Below, one piece after another: positions 53,574 through 63,743 of a stretch of 64,000 nt of DNA. The stretch comes from Thiodiazotropha sp040793985. GTDB taxonomy: Bacteria; Pseudomonadota; Gammaproteobacteria; Chromatiales; Chromatiaceae. Location: assembly GCA_040793985.1 (NCBI GenBank), contig JBFNJI010000001.1:124001-188000 (forward strand), read 5' to 3'. Position 1 is the first letter of the stretch; every line of letters starts with the position of its first letter. A program made the position numbers and the translations under genes. The notes under the pieces were generated by a model. It worked only from the letters and a program-made list of their open reading frames with translations. It was not told where the DNA came from and did no database searches.

Positions 53574-56453
53574 ATGAGTACTATGAACAGGTTTTTTCCA
53601 AAACAACTCGTCATTTCCCTGGGGACCAGCTTCGCCATATCCCTGATGAGTTCCGTAGCAAGCGCGGATGATCTAGAGATCTATCTGCAGGAACCGCCGG
53701 ATCCGGTACCGCCGAATGTACTCTTCGTACTCGACGAATCGGGCAGTATGTCAAGCGGCAGTCCAAGCCGAAGAGACCGCCTGGAACAGGCGATGCGGAC
53801 ATTGATCAACGATCCCGATATGGGTAACGTCAATGCCGCCCTGCTCGGCTACACCACCCGCTGGGGTAACAACGGAACACTCTATCTGCGCGCGCACAGC
53901 GGTAACTTCAGTATCATCGAAGATAACCAATCCACTTTTCTCGACGCGGCAGATAACCTGCAGACCGTCAGCTACACGCCTACGGTGAAGGCGATGGAAG
54001 CGGCAGTGGACTGGTTCCGCCGCGATCGGACCTTTATCGACTACAACGGCTTCACAACCACCTCCCCGATTGCGGGCATTCCGCAGGACAACTGGTGCCG
54101 ACCCAATCATATGGTGGTGCTCACCGACGGCCGCCCCAACTCCAACTCCCCCACTTCCGGACAGGCATACGGATTGACTGAGTATCCAGCAGTCGGAGAT
54201 ACCTGTGCCAGCGACAGCACATCGAACTGGCAGAACGGCCGCTGCGCCAGGGAGATCGCCGCCTGGGCCTACAACACCGACATGGAGACGGGCGATGGCT
54301 GGCACGACACGCAGAATATCATCACCCATACCATCGGTTTCGACTCCGATAGCGATTCACGCATTCGCAACTTCATGATCAGCATCGCCAATGCCGGTGG
54401 CGGTAGCTACTACCCGGCATCCAGTGCTTCCGACCTGGTAAGCGCATTCACCTCGATCGTTACCGAGGCGATGGAATCGATCCCCTACGCCTACACAGCC
54501 CCGGTTATTCCCTTCAACCAGGATAACGCCGCGGTGAGCGGCAACAGGATCTTCGTACCGATGCTGGTACCGGCCGCTGAAACCTTCTGGCAGGGCAACC
54601 TGAAGAGCTACACCATCTCAACATCCACCTCGGGCGACGATGTCGCCATCGAGTTGAGCGACGCGGATGGCAATCCCATCGTCAACGAGCTGTTTGAGTT
54701 TGTCGCCTCGAGAGACCATTGGAATCCCACCGGTAATGACGGCGCGAACCCCTTGGTTGGAGGCGCCGCCCAGCAGATGACGTCGAGTGACAGACGCAAT
54801 CTCTACACCAACACAAACCCCAATGCCGTTCTGACGGATCCCAGCAACCTCGTGCATCGCGATAACGATCTGATAACCTACGCCCTGCTCGGTGTCCCGG
54901 ACGGCGATGACACATCCAGAGTGGCCCTGCTGAACTGGATAGGCTGGGATCCAACGCTGTCAGGCGCTGACTCCCACGAGGGTGTGATGGGTGCTCCCCT
55001 CCATACTCAGCCGGCTGTAATGAATTACAGCTCGGGCGATGTCATCTTTCTGCCCACCAGTGAAGGCGTGCTTGAGGCCTTCGATGCGGAGACCGGGCAG
55101 GAGTTGTGGGCCTTCATGCCAAGCGATCTGCTGGGTGATATCCAGACCATCTACAACAACAATCCCGCATCCGTCCCCTACTATGGATTGGATGGTCCGT
55201 TGACAGTTTATGAGACGGCAGGCCAAAAAATGGCGATTGTCGGCATGCGCAGAGGTGGCAGGAACTACTACATGCTCAACATCACAGATCGTCTGAACCC
55301 CCAGTTCGTGACCACGATCAATGCTGCCGCGGGCTTCAGCCGACTCGCACAGACCTGGTCCAAGCCACTCTTCGTCAGCATGGAGATCAATGGCGGCAGT
55401 GCCCGGGATGTCCTGGTCTTCGGCGGTGGCTACGATCCGGATCAGGATAGCGCCACCACCACGCGCAACAACGACAATGAGGGTAATGCCATCTATATCA
55501 TCGATGCATCGGATGGCTCGCTGATCAGAACCATATCGTCCGACGGCAGCGCCGATCTGACAATCAGCGATATGCTCAACGGTATCGCAGGCGACCTGCT
55601 GCCGGTTGACATCAATGCCAACGGCATCACCGATCGGCTCTACGCCGCGGATGTGGGTGGCCGAATCATCCGTGTCGACATACCCGACAGCGAGTTCGGT
55701 GACACCAGCCTCGATGGCGGCATCATCGCCGATGTCTACGAGCCTGGTGAATTTCGTCGCTTCTTCAACACCCCGGAGGTTGGCTACTACAATCTCGGCG
55801 GTGTTCAGTATCTGGCGATACTCATCGGCAGCGGCAACCGGACAAATCCTCTCGACATCAGCGTCACCGACAGATTCTATATGATCAAGGATCCGGGTGT
55901 CTGGGCCAAACCCACCACCTATGTGACGGTGACCCAGGATCAGCTCTATGATGCATCTGACAATATCGTGCAGGATGGCACCGTGAGCCAGCAAATCACA
56001 GTCGGTGCGACGATCAGGTCGATGAATGGCTGGTATATCGACTTCGGCCTGTCGGAGAAATCCTTCTCCAAGGCGGTGCTCTACGACTATGCGGTACTGT
56101 TTACCACCTTCAGTGCAGAGCGCTCCCCCGAAATCGCTGCCTGCGAGGCCCGCGGTTCAACCGGCATCGGACGCTTCTACGCCATCGACATGAGAGATGC
56201 CTCCGCCATCTTCGATGGCTTGGGTGGCAGCTCCGGCACCCTCGACATCAACGACCGTTCCAAGGTCCTGAGCATGTTGGGTATGCCGCCTTCACCCACC
56301 CTCGTATTTCCCGAGGGCAGTGATGCGGGTACACTGGGGCAGGTTGTCAAGGCGCTGGTAGGTTTGGAAGAGGTCTATGAATGGCCGGATAGATTTCACC
56401 CCATCTCTTGGGAAGAGGTTATCGATGAGACTGAAGATCCGATTTGCCCATAA
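53574..56453 (+). CDS. pilY1: type IV pilus tip adhesin/assembly protein PilY1 (cassette A)
   Basis: 959 residues with a signal peptide (about 1-30). Near the start LFVLDESGSMSSG gives a von Willebrand A MIDAS motif (Asp54, Ser56, Ser58), so the VWA domain spans about 48-300. The C-terminal half is a PilY1 beta-propeller; DINANGITD (679-687) is a Ca2+-binding D-x-N-x-N-G-x-x-D loop like the one that controls pilus extension/retraction in P. aeruginosa PilY1. Segments such as LPTSEGVLEAFDAETGQELWAFMP are family-typical. The 3' end overlaps pilE by about 29 bases. Confidence 0.93.
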   Translation: MSTMNRFFPKQLVISLGTSFAISLMSSVASADDLEIYLQEPPDPVPPNVLFVLDESGSMSSGSPSRRDRLEQAMRTLINDPDMGNVNAALLGYTTRWGNNGTLYLRAHSGNFSIIEDNQSTFLDAADNLQTVSYTPTVKAMEAAVDWFRRDRTFIDYNGFTTTSPIAGIPQDNWCRPNHMVVLTDGRPNSNSPTSGQAYGLTEYPAVGDTCASDSTSNWQNGRCAREIAAWAYNTDMETGDGWHDTQNIITHTIGFDSDSDSRIRNFMISIANAGGGSYYPASSASDLVSAFTSIVTEAMESIPYAYTAPVIPFNQDNAAVSGNRIFVPMLVPAAETFWQGNLKSYTISTSTSGDDVAIELSDADGNPIVNELFEFVASRDHWNPTGNDGANPLVGGAAQQMTSSDRRNLYTNTNPNAVLTDPSNLVHRDNDLITYALLGVPDGDDTSRVALLNWIGWDPTLSGADSHEGVMGAPLHTQPAVMNYSSGDVIFLPTSEGVLEAFDAETGQELWAFMPSDLLGDIQTIYNNNPASVPYYGLDGPLTVYETAGQKMAIVGMRRGGRNYYMLNITDRLNPQFVTTINAAAGFSRLAQTWSKPLFVSMEINGGSARDVLVFGGGYDPDQDSATTTRNNDNEGNAIYIIDASDGSLIRTISSDGSADLTISDMLNGIAGDLLPVDINANGITDRLYAADVGGRIIRVDIPDSEFGDTSLDGGIIADVYEPGEFRRFFNTPEVGYYNLGGVQYLAILIGSGNRTNPLDISVTDRFYMIKDPGVWAKPTTYVTVTQDQLYDASDNIVQDGTVSQQITVGATIRSMNGWYIDFGLSEKSFSKAVLYDYAVLFTTFSAERSPEIAACEARGSTGIGRFYAIDMRDASAIFDGLGGSSGTLDINDRSKVLSMLGMPPSPTLVFPEGSDAGTLGQVVKALVGLEEVYEWPDRFHPISWEEVIDETEDPICP

Positions 56454-56856
56454 AGGCTATACATTGATTGAGTTGATGCTTGCCGTGGCCATTATCGGCC
56501 TGTTGTTGGCGATTGTCTTACCTAACTATTCGGAGTCGGTCAGACGAGGACACCGCGGCGACGGCATGGATGCCCTCACTGCCGCAGGCCAGAAGATGGA
56601 GGTGGCTAAGAGCAGACTGGGTGCCTACCCTGATTCACTTGCAGATGCCAACATCGCGGCCGCCAGTGTCGAAGGCTATTACGGTAACCTGACCATTGCG
56701 GCTGCCACGGCCGATTGCCCCCTTACAAGTTGTTACATGCTGCAGATCGACGGGCAGAATGGGCAGGAACATGGCAATGTCACCGCCTATCGTCTGCATT
56801 CAACCGGACGCAAGGAGCAACTTCGGGGCGGTGTCTGGGAAGATGGCTGGGATTGA
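56425..56856 (+). CDS. pilE: type IV minor pilin PilE
   Basis: Start set at ATG 56425 within the 3' end of pilY1, giving leader MRLKIRFAHKG and helix YTLIELMLAVAIIGLLLAIVLPNY (Glu at +5); a longer frame would add PilY1 out-of-frame residues. 143 residues with a Cys pair (CPLTSCY). PilE-type minor pilin. Last gene of cassette A. Confidence 0.9.
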   Translation: MRLKIRFAHKGYTLIELMLAVAIIGLLLAIVLPNYSESVRRGHRGDGMDALTAAGQKMEVAKSRLGAYPDSLADANIAAASVEGYYGNLTIAAATADCPLTSCYMLQIDGQNGQEHGNVTAYRLHSTGRKEQLRGGVWEDGWD

Positions 56857-57319
56857 GTCTCACCGCCAGGACGGCTTCACATCCAACTGCCCGGTTAGTC
56901 GTTAACCCACACTGCCACCCGACTTGGTTTGGCGGTGTGGGTCAGCCCGACCCATCACTCGGTTCCTTAAACACCGTCCATATCAATAGCCGCCATAATT
57001 GAACACTCAAGACGGCGTTAGCCAGACAGATGGTCAGTAATAACCGATAAACGGTACTTACCATTCCCGGCAGCTGGCTGTAATCTGAAATCCGAACAGG
57101 GAATGTTCCGCCATATGGACTTAAGGCAGGGATTGGCTTTCGTGATGTTCATGAGCGTACCGATCGTTAGCGGTCATCACACTAGCGTATTCAATCCCCT
57201 TCTTCAGGTTCAGGTCCGCAATAGCGGTTAAGCGTTTATTCGCTTCGGACGCCGGGAACGGTTCCAGTCTCCATAGCAGCGGGATCTGTCTGCTGCGTGA
57301 CATAAGGATATGATCACCT
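56857..57319. other. gap between the two pilin cassettes, with a hairpin
   Basis: About 460 bases. CCCACACTGCC and GGCGGTGTGGG (56906-56916 with 56931-56941, one G-T pair) form a stem after pilE; no T-run, so a weak terminator at best. A minus-strand frame of 60 codons (57121-57303) is doubtful. Presumably the promoter of cassette B is here. Confidence 0.5.
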
Positions 57320-57895
57320 ATGGACTGTGTGTCACTCGTCGGTCACCGACGGACTGAACATGGCATGACGCTTGTTGAAGTATTGATTGCAGCCCTAATC
57401 GTGGCGGTGGGTCTGCTCGGCATTGCAAGCCTACAGATAAACGCGATTCAGGGATCGACCAAGGCCGACTATCGAACCCGGGCCATCGACTTCGCCACCG
57501 CCCTCGCCGACCGCATGCAGGTAAATCTCATCGGTGTCGCCGACAACAACTATCTACATCCACCTGCCTGTGATTTGGGTTCAGAGTCCACCCTGGCCAA
57601 CTGCGCAATGGCCCCCACCATGGGTGACTCAGCATCGGTTGCCGACTGCAGCCCCCGGCAGATGGCAAGCCACGACCTCTATCAGATCAGCTGTGGCTCA
57701 GGCATTCAAGGCAACCTCCCCGGTGGACGTTTGCAGATCGCCTGCGTTGACAGTAATGCAACCGATACCGATCCGTGCAGTTCTCTCTCACCCATACAGA
57801 TAGTCATCAGCTGGCAAACCCAGAGCCGCGTCACCGACCTGGATCCAAACACGACTGAAGAGGTCCAGATGACAGTCATACCAGGGGAACCGTGA
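57320..57895 (+). CDS. pilV: type IV minor pilin PilV (cassette B)
   Basis: 191 residues, a paralogue of the 51663 gene. Leader with TEHG then MTLVEVLIAALIVAVGLLGIASLQ. The globular part keeps paired cysteines (CDLG, CAMA, CSPR, CGSG, CVDS) but lacks the G10 tract. First gene of cassette B, with no fimT before it. Stop overlaps the next start. Confidence 0.9.
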   Translation: MDCVSLVGHRRTEHGMTLVEVLIAALIVAVGLLGIASLQINAIQGSTKADYRTRAIDFATALADRMQVNLIGVADNNYLHPPACDLGSESTLANCAMAPTMGDSASVADCSPRQMASHDLYQISCGSGIQGNLPGGRLQIACVDSNATDTDPCSSLSPIQIVISWQTQSRVTDLDPNTTEEVQMTVIPGEP

Positions 57896-58749
57896 ACATG
57901 CACCGATCATCACGTAGACACAGTGGCTTCTCCTTGATAACGCTCATGCTTGCAAGCGCAATCAGCCTCATCCTCATCGGCGGTATCGGCAAGATCTATC
58001 TCGACGGCAAGAGTGCTTTCAATGCCAGGGCCGCACTCGCGGCAGCGACGGAAACCTACCGCTTCAGCTTCCAGGAACTGCGTCGCAACCTGATCATGGC
58101 CGGGAGGGGAATTGCAACATCGGACGACAGCGTTTCGGCCTACGTCGGTGATCAGGGCGATCGGGGCATGCGCACATTTCCAGCCCTCGACCGCACGCCC
58201 GATGGCATTGTCAGCGGCACACACCACTCTGCCGACAACTGGAGTCCTGCACCGGAGGAGTCGAGTGTTGTTGCGGTACGCTACGCATCCGGCCCCACAC
58301 CCTGCGGTGCGGACAACCTGACCATGAGCGACGGCACGGTAACGGTCAGGTTCCTCGTGAATGAATCAGGCAACCTGAACTGCCAGGTCTACCAAAACGG
58401 CACCCTATACGATTCGCAGCCGATTGCATCGGGTGTTGTCCAGATGCGCGCCCTCTACGGTGTAGACACAGACGCTGAACCAGACGGTGTGGCGAACAGT
58501 TACCTGACAGCCGCTCAGGTAGCACCACTGAACTGGATGAATGTGGTATCGATCAGGATAGGCCTAGTGGTCAGGTCCGGAACCGGTTACGAATTACCAC
58601 TTCCCTATCGCCCGCAAACAGCTGAAGAGCTCGATCTGCTCGGAGCCATATTCACCGCGCCAGATACCGACTATTTCTACAAATCTGCCAACACCACCAT
58701 CTCGTTGCGCAACCTGCACCATATGGATCGGCAATTTGCCGAGGAGTGA
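57892..58749 (+). CDS. pilW: type IV minor pilin PilW (cassette B)
   Basis: 285 residues from GTG at 57892 (or ATG 57898). Leader to HSG then FSLITLMLASAISLILIGGIGKIYLDGKSAF; the +5 position is Thr, not Glu, as in the other copy where it is Ser. Otherwise the same layout and ending as the cassette A PilW. Confidence 0.88.
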   Translation: MNMHRSSRRHSGFSLITLMLASAISLILIGGIGKIYLDGKSAFNARAALAAATETYRFSFQELRRNLIMAGRGIATSDDSVSAYVGDQGDRGMRTFPALDRTPDGIVSGTHHSADNWSPAPEESSVVAVRYASGPTPCGADNLTMSDGTVTVRFLVNESGNLNCQVYQNGTLYDSQPIASGVVQMRALYGVDTDAEPDGVANSYLTAAQVAPLNWMNVVSIRIGLVVRSGTGYELPLPYRPQTAEELDLLGAIFTAPDTDYFYKSANTTISLRNLHHMDRQFAEE

Positions 58750-58758
58750 GAAGTTGTG

Positions 58759-59271
58759 ATGTCCATTACCAGATTCATGAACCCCCATGGCAATCAAGGC
58801 GGAGCGGCCCTGATAATCACGCTTGTCATACTCACAATCCTTACCCTGTTGAGCATTTCAGCGATGCAGGACACCAACCTGGACACCAAGATTGCGATCA
58901 ACCATCAATTCAAGGAGATGAGTTTTCGTGCCGCCGAAAACGCCTTGGCGATCGTTACCGGACCGGAGTTGAGTATCCTGGACAACCTGGACATACCCAA
59001 TGTGGTGGGTGAAATCACTCATGCTGATCCATTCTTCACCACCCATGACGCCATTGGAGATCCTATCGATCACGCCTTTACCGATCAGCTTCCGATGCGC
59101 GCAAGTCTTACCGTGGAGTATCAGGGTAAGAGAGAGGGACTCTTTTTTTCAGGTCACCAGCTGGACAATACAACCCACCTCTTCCTCGTGGACGCAATCG
59201 GTACCGTGGGTGAAAGCGCCACCCATACACAGAACCGAATGCAGGTTGGATTGATACGACAGCGGCACTAA
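58759..59271 (+). CDS. pilX: type IV minor pilin PilX (cassette B)
   Basis: About 170 residues from ATG 58759 (a GTG at 58756 is possible). Leader to QGG then AALIITLVILTILTLLSISAMQDTNLD, no Glu at +5; then KIAINHQFKEMSFRAAENAL as in the other copy. Precedes pilY1 copy B by 17 bases. Confidence 0.88.
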   Translation: MSITRFMNPHGNQGGAALIITLVILTILTLLSISAMQDTNLDTKIAINHQFKEMSFRAAENALAIVTGPELSILDNLDIPNVVGEITHADPFFTTHDAIGDPIDHAFTDQLPMRASLTVEYQGKREGLFFSGHQLDNTTHLFLVDAIGTVGESATHTQNRMQVGLIRQRH

Positions 59272-59288
59272 GGCATGGAGCCATATAC

Positions 59289-62135
59289 ATGAGTAACCCC
59301 ACACTGTTTAAACAAGTCAAATCCCTGCAAGCCGCAATCGGCCTGCCGATACTCGCTTTGTTAACACTGGATCTCAGGGCTGACGACATCGAGGTCTATC
59401 TCCAGCCGCCCCCTGATCCGGTACCCCCCAACATCCTCTTTATCCTGGATGAATCAGGCAGCATGGATAACGAGGTTGCGCGGGGAGTCACGCGCAGGGA
59501 TGCCCTGGTCAATGCATTGAACAGACTCGTCAATAGCGGCGTATTGGACGATGTAAACGCCGCACTGCTCGGTTACAGCACAAACTCAGATGATGACGAT
59601 AGGGTACGCCTGTTTGCCCATACAGGGGATTTCACCCTCGTAGGCGATGAGAGAGCGGGCTTCAGATCGGCGATCAATGAACTGCAGGCACTGCACTTCA
59701 CCCCGACCACCGACGCCCTGGCCGCCGCCGTCGATTGGTTCAACCCAATCCGCACCCCCAGCCAGATTCGGCCCAACGGCCTGCAATCGCCCTTGAGCGG
59801 CGATCCCGAAACAGGCAAGTGCGCACCAAACAGGATCGTACTACTCTCCGATGGCGCGCCCAATACCAGCACCATGACGGCGTACGAAGGTACTCCCTGT
59901 GCCCAGGTCGATCTCTTCGTAAACTTCCACAGAAACATGCCGGATGCTTGGTATAACGCGGGAGCACGTTGCGCCAATGAGATCAGCGCATGGGCCTACA
60001 ACACCGACCTTGCAATCGCGGCGGGTTGGGATGGGGTTCAGAACATCCTCACCTACACCCTGTCCTTCGGCACCGCGCCAGGTTCGGCAACCCAGACCTT
60101 CATGAATGGAATTGCCACCGCGGGTGGCGGCGAGTCGTGGATCGTTGCCGATGAAGATGAGATAGCCGAGGCCTTCAGCTATATCATCGACGATGCGCGG
60201 GAGTCGGTCAGCTATGTAATGAACGCGCCCACCATTCCCTTTAATCCCGACAATGCCGCGGTCAGCGAGGAGATCATCTTCGTCCCCCTCTTCCACCCGG
60301 AGCCCAGAAGGTTCTGGCATGGCAACCTGAAGAAATACAGGGTGGCTGTCAGCGACGACGAAATACAACTGCTGGCGGCGGGAGACCAACGGGTACTCAA
60401 TGACGATCACACCTTTGCAAGTACGGTCGATCTCTTTTGTGAAGGCGACGTCTGTCCAGAGGATGAGGGTGACCCCCTCGTCGGCGGCGCGGCCCGCAAT
60501 ATGACCGGACTGAGAAACCTCTATACGAATCTCGACGCCACACGCTCCCTCGACCACCCGGCAAACCGTATCCACCGCGACACATCCGGCATTACCTCCG
60601 AGTTGCTCGGTGTCGACAGTGAAGCGGAGCGTGGCCTGCTGCTCAATTGGATCACCCGGGATCCCGCTTATATCGCCACCGACCAGCACCCCTCACGCGA
60701 GGGTGTGATGGGCGCGCCGATCCATCCCCAACCCGTGGTGGTCAACTATGGCCGGCAGCGTACCGTCTACCTGCCGACCAGTGAGGGCGTCCTCGAGGCC
60801 ATAGATGCGCAGAGCGGCGAAGAACTCTGGGCATTTATGCCGCTTGACCTGATGCGGAACATCCGCCAGTTGAGAAATAACGAACCCTCGACGACACCCT
60901 ACTACGGCCTCGACGGCCCGCTGACAGTCTATGAGACCGGGGGCAGAAAGATGGCGATAGTCGGGATGCGCAGAGGGGGCAGGAAATACCATCTGCTCGA
61001 TATCAGCGATCGACTGCGGCCGGCGTATGTCGGCGAGATATCCGCGGAGGCGGCTCCGACCCAGTTCGATCGTCTGGGTCAAACCTGGTCAAACCCCCTG
61101 TTCGCGACCCTGTGGATCGACAATGCCGAACGCGATGTGCTGATCTTCGGCGGCGGCTACGATCCCGATCAGGACAGTGGCAGCGGTGCCGACGATGAGG
61201 GCAATGCAATCTATGTCGTCGACGCTGCGGATGGATCGCTGCTGATCTCCATAGCCAACAGCGGAGCCTCTCTCGTGATCAGCGATATGGAAAACGCCAT
61301 ACCGGGCAACCTCGCCACCGTGGATATAAACGGCAACGGTATCGTGGATCGCGTCTATGCCGCCGATGTGGGGGGCAGAATCATCCGGGTCGATTTCGCG
61401 GACCGGGACAGACCGGACAACCGTCTCTCCGGCACCGTTCTCGCCGACATCAACCGGGGTGCCGATGCACACCGCAAGTTCTTCACCACGCCCCAGGTCG
61501 GTTACTACGCCAGGGGTGCCCACAGGTTCCTGGCACTGCTGATCGGTACCGGTGACCGGGCAAATCCCCTCGAATCCAATGTCAACGACCGTTTCTACAT
61601 GATCAAGGACAGCGACATCTGGCATCACACCAGCAGCCGGGAACCGGCCACGGACCGTGACTTCATCGATGCCAGCGCCTCCGCCCTGATAAGCGGCGAG
61701 GTATTGAATCCGCAATACCGCGGTTGGTACATCAGCTTCGCCGGTTCGGAGAAATCCTTCTCCAGGGCGATCCTCTACGACTATGCAATCTTCTTCACCA
61801 CCTATCGTGCCGACAGAGCGCTAGCCGAAGAGCCCTGCGAGGCGGTATCGACGACGGGTGAAGCCAGGATCTACGGACTCGATCTTATCAGCGCCAACGC
61901 CGCCATCGACTGGAACGGTCTGGCAGAACATCCACTCAGCATCGACGATCGCGCCTCCCAGCTTCAGCTTCAGGGTATCCCTCCCTCACCGATGCTGATC
62001 TTTCCCGGTGGTGTGGACGACAATGGCGATAGCGTGATCGGCAGAAGAATTTACCTCTTCTCCGATCTGCAGAAAAAGCACGAATGGAGCGACAGGTTCC
62101 GACCCATTTACTGGGAAGAGGTGATCGTGGATTAG
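59289..62135 (+). CDS. pilY1: type IV pilus tip adhesin/assembly protein PilY1 (cassette B)
   Basis: 948 residues, same domain plan as the 53574 gene: signal peptide, VWA with LFILDESGSMDNE (Asp54, Ser56, Ser58), beta-propeller with the Ca loop DINGNGIVD at 679-687, the same residue numbers as in copy A. Sequence is clearly related throughout but well diverged. No pilE follows. Confidence 0.92.
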   Translation: MSNPTLFKQVKSLQAAIGLPILALLTLDLRADDIEVYLQPPPDPVPPNILFILDESGSMDNEVARGVTRRDALVNALNRLVNSGVLDDVNAALLGYSTNSDDDDRVRLFAHTGDFTLVGDERAGFRSAINELQALHFTPTTDALAAAVDWFNPIRTPSQIRPNGLQSPLSGDPETGKCAPNRIVLLSDGAPNTSTMTAYEGTPCAQVDLFVNFHRNMPDAWYNAGARCANEISAWAYNTDLAIAAGWDGVQNILTYTLSFGTAPGSATQTFMNGIATAGGGESWIVADEDEIAEAFSYIIDDARESVSYVMNAPTIPFNPDNAAVSEEIIFVPLFHPEPRRFWHGNLKKYRVAVSDDEIQLLAAGDQRVLNDDHTFASTVDLFCEGDVCPEDEGDPLVGGAARNMTGLRNLYTNLDATRSLDHPANRIHRDTSGITSELLGVDSEAERGLLLNWITRDPAYIATDQHPSREGVMGAPIHPQPVVVNYGRQRTVYLPTSEGVLEAIDAQSGEELWAFMPLDLMRNIRQLRNNEPSTTPYYGLDGPLTVYETGGRKMAIVGMRRGGRKYHLLDISDRLRPAYVGEISAEAAPTQFDRLGQTWSNPLFATLWIDNAERDVLIFGGGYDPDQDSGSGADDEGNAIYVVDAADGSLLISIANSGASLVISDMENAIPGNLATVDINGNGIVDRVYAADVGGRIIRVDFADRDRPDNRLSGTVLADINRGADAHRKFFTTPQVGYYARGAHRFLALLIGTGDRANPLESNVNDRFYMIKDSDIWHHTSSREPATDRDFIDASASALISGEVLNPQYRGWYISFAGSEKSFSRAILYDYAIFFTTYRADRALAEEPCEAVSTTGEARIYGLDLISANAAIDWNGLAEHPLSIDDRASQLQLQGIPPSPMLIFPGGVDDNGDSVIGRRIYLFSDLQKKHEWSDRFRPIYWEEVIVD

Positions 62136-62254
62136 CCTACAGGGCATCATCATCCTGGACATGGTATCCTCGTGGTGAGGTTCGCCTGTGTGCTCCCAAC
62201 ACTACATGGCGCTTTGACCATACCAGTCCAATCACTCAATCTATAGGCTTTTTC

Positions 62255-63346
62255 ATGACAGATTGCCTCATAGTAGGCGGCGGCATCATCGGCATGCTCA
62301 CGGCCGCTGAACTACATGATGCAGGGATGGCTGTCACGCTGATCGACAAGGGCCAAACCGGCCGCGAATCCTCTTGGGCGGGAGGCGGCATCATTTCACC
62401 GCTCTACCCCTGGCGCTACGACGACAGCATCACCCGGCTTGCCGCCTGGAGTCAGGCCCGCTACCCGTCGCTTGCCGAAACATTGATCGCCGCCGGGGGA
62501 ACCGACCCCGAGTACACGCACAACGGTCTGCTTATCCTTGAACCCGGGGATACGCCAGCCGCGCTGGCATGGGCGGAAGGCTTCGGACAATCACTGCAGC
62601 TGCTCGAGCGACCCGCCATTGAGGCCTGCGAAATGAAACTCCGATGTGATGTCGAGAACGCTGTCTTGCTGCCCGATGTCGCCCAGATACGCAATCCGCG
62701 TCTCACCAGGTCCCTGGCCCATGCCATCCGCGACAAGATAGGGATCCTGGAACAGACCGAAGCCATCGAACTCCTGCTCGAACAGGACCAGATTCGCGGC
62801 GTCAGGACAAACGGCGGCATACTCCGGTCGGAAAGGGTCATCATCTGCGCCGGCGCCTGGAGCGGTACCCTGCTGAGCGGCCTAGTCCCGCCTCCGGCCA
62901 TAGAACCCGTCCTTGGGCAGATGATCATATTCCGTCACCACCCGGGGGAAATCTCGCGCATCGTCCTTCACAACGACCGTTACCTCATCCCCCGCAGGGA
63001 CGGCCGGGTGCTGGTCGGCAGCACCCTTGAATTCAGGGGCTTTGACAAGCACACAACCGAGGAGGCAAAACAGGAGCTCAAGGCTTTCGCCCTCGATCAC
63101 TTCCCATGCCTGCAGGAGGCAGAGATAGAACACCACTGGTCCGGCCTCAGGCCCGGCTCCCCCAGCGGCATTCCCTACATCGGACCGGTCCCGGAGATCG
63201 GTGGTCTCTATCTCAACGCGGGACATTTTCGCAACGGTGTGGTCCTGGGACCGGCCTCGGCAAGGCTCATGGCGGACCTGATCCTGAAACAGCAGCCGAT
63301 TCTCGATCCCAGGCCCTATGCCGTTGATGCAGAGAGGAAAATCTGA
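62255..63346 (+). CDS. thiO: glycine oxidase ThiO
   Basis: Start set at ATG 62255 (MTDCLIVGGGIIGMLTAAEL); an upstream frame is out of the pilY1 3' end. 363 residues. FAD dinucleotide-binding GGGIIG, the DAO-type core, and GLRPGSPSGIPYIGPVPEIGGLYLNAGHFRNG near 300-335. Makes iminoglycine for thiazole synthesis (thiamine pathway). Stands alone here; thiG/thiS not in the window. Confidence 0.9.
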   Translation: MTDCLIVGGGIIGMLTAAELHDAGMAVTLIDKGQTGRESSWAGGGIISPLYPWRYDDSITRLAAWSQARYPSLAETLIAAGGTDPEYTHNGLLILEPGDTPAALAWAEGFGQSLQLLERPAIEACEMKLRCDVENAVLLPDVAQIRNPRLTRSLAHAIRDKIGILEQTEAIELLLEQDQIRGVRTNGGILRSERVIICAGAWSGTLLSGLVPPPAIEPVLGQMIIFRHHPGEISRIVLHNDRYLIPRRDGRVLVGSTLEFRGFDKHTTEEAKQELKAFALDHFPCLQEAEIEHHWSGLRPGSPSGIPYIGPVPEIGGLYLNAGHFRNGVVLGPASARLMADLILKQQPILDPRPYAVDAERKI

Positions 63347-63437
63347 AGCAGAACCGATACCGGGATTCCGCACAGGACAGCTGCAGGGTGCAACACGCAA
63401 GTATGCAAAAAACTAGACCCGAAAACGGCTCAACAGC

Positions 63438-63443
63438 TATAAT
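63438..63443 (+). promoter_or_regulatory. -10 box of the tRNA-Thr promoter
   Basis: Exact TATAAT 12 bases before the tRNA. No good -35 hexamer is visible at the usual distance. Transcription would start near 63450. Confidence 0.6.
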
Positions 63444-63455
63444 TGCCGGCTTTCG

Positions 63456-63531
<76 letters not shown>

Positions 63532-63743
63532 TATATTCAAGTGGAACGTATTTTAATTTCATAGCGTCTGCTTATGTAGAATTCTATGCAAATCACTTTT
63601 TAGGACTTACTTCAATTCAGCGGTCACTTGTTCGATTAACGTGGATTTATTCCAATGAATCTCACTGATTGGCCTTGAAACCTCATTTTCACTATATTTA
63701 CTGCGAAGAGTGTTCGGACAAATCATCTGAGAGGAGGTACGGA
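63532..63743. other. gap after tRNA-Thr
   Basis: About 210 AT-rich bases. No integrase, direct repeat of the tRNA end or other sign of an integrated element. The promoter of the DUF2189 gene is probably here. Confidence 0.4.

Noticed and set aside
57121..57303. 60-codon minus-strand frame between the pilin cassettes
   Set aside because: No ribosome-binding site, no signal or domain pattern; short enough to be chance.
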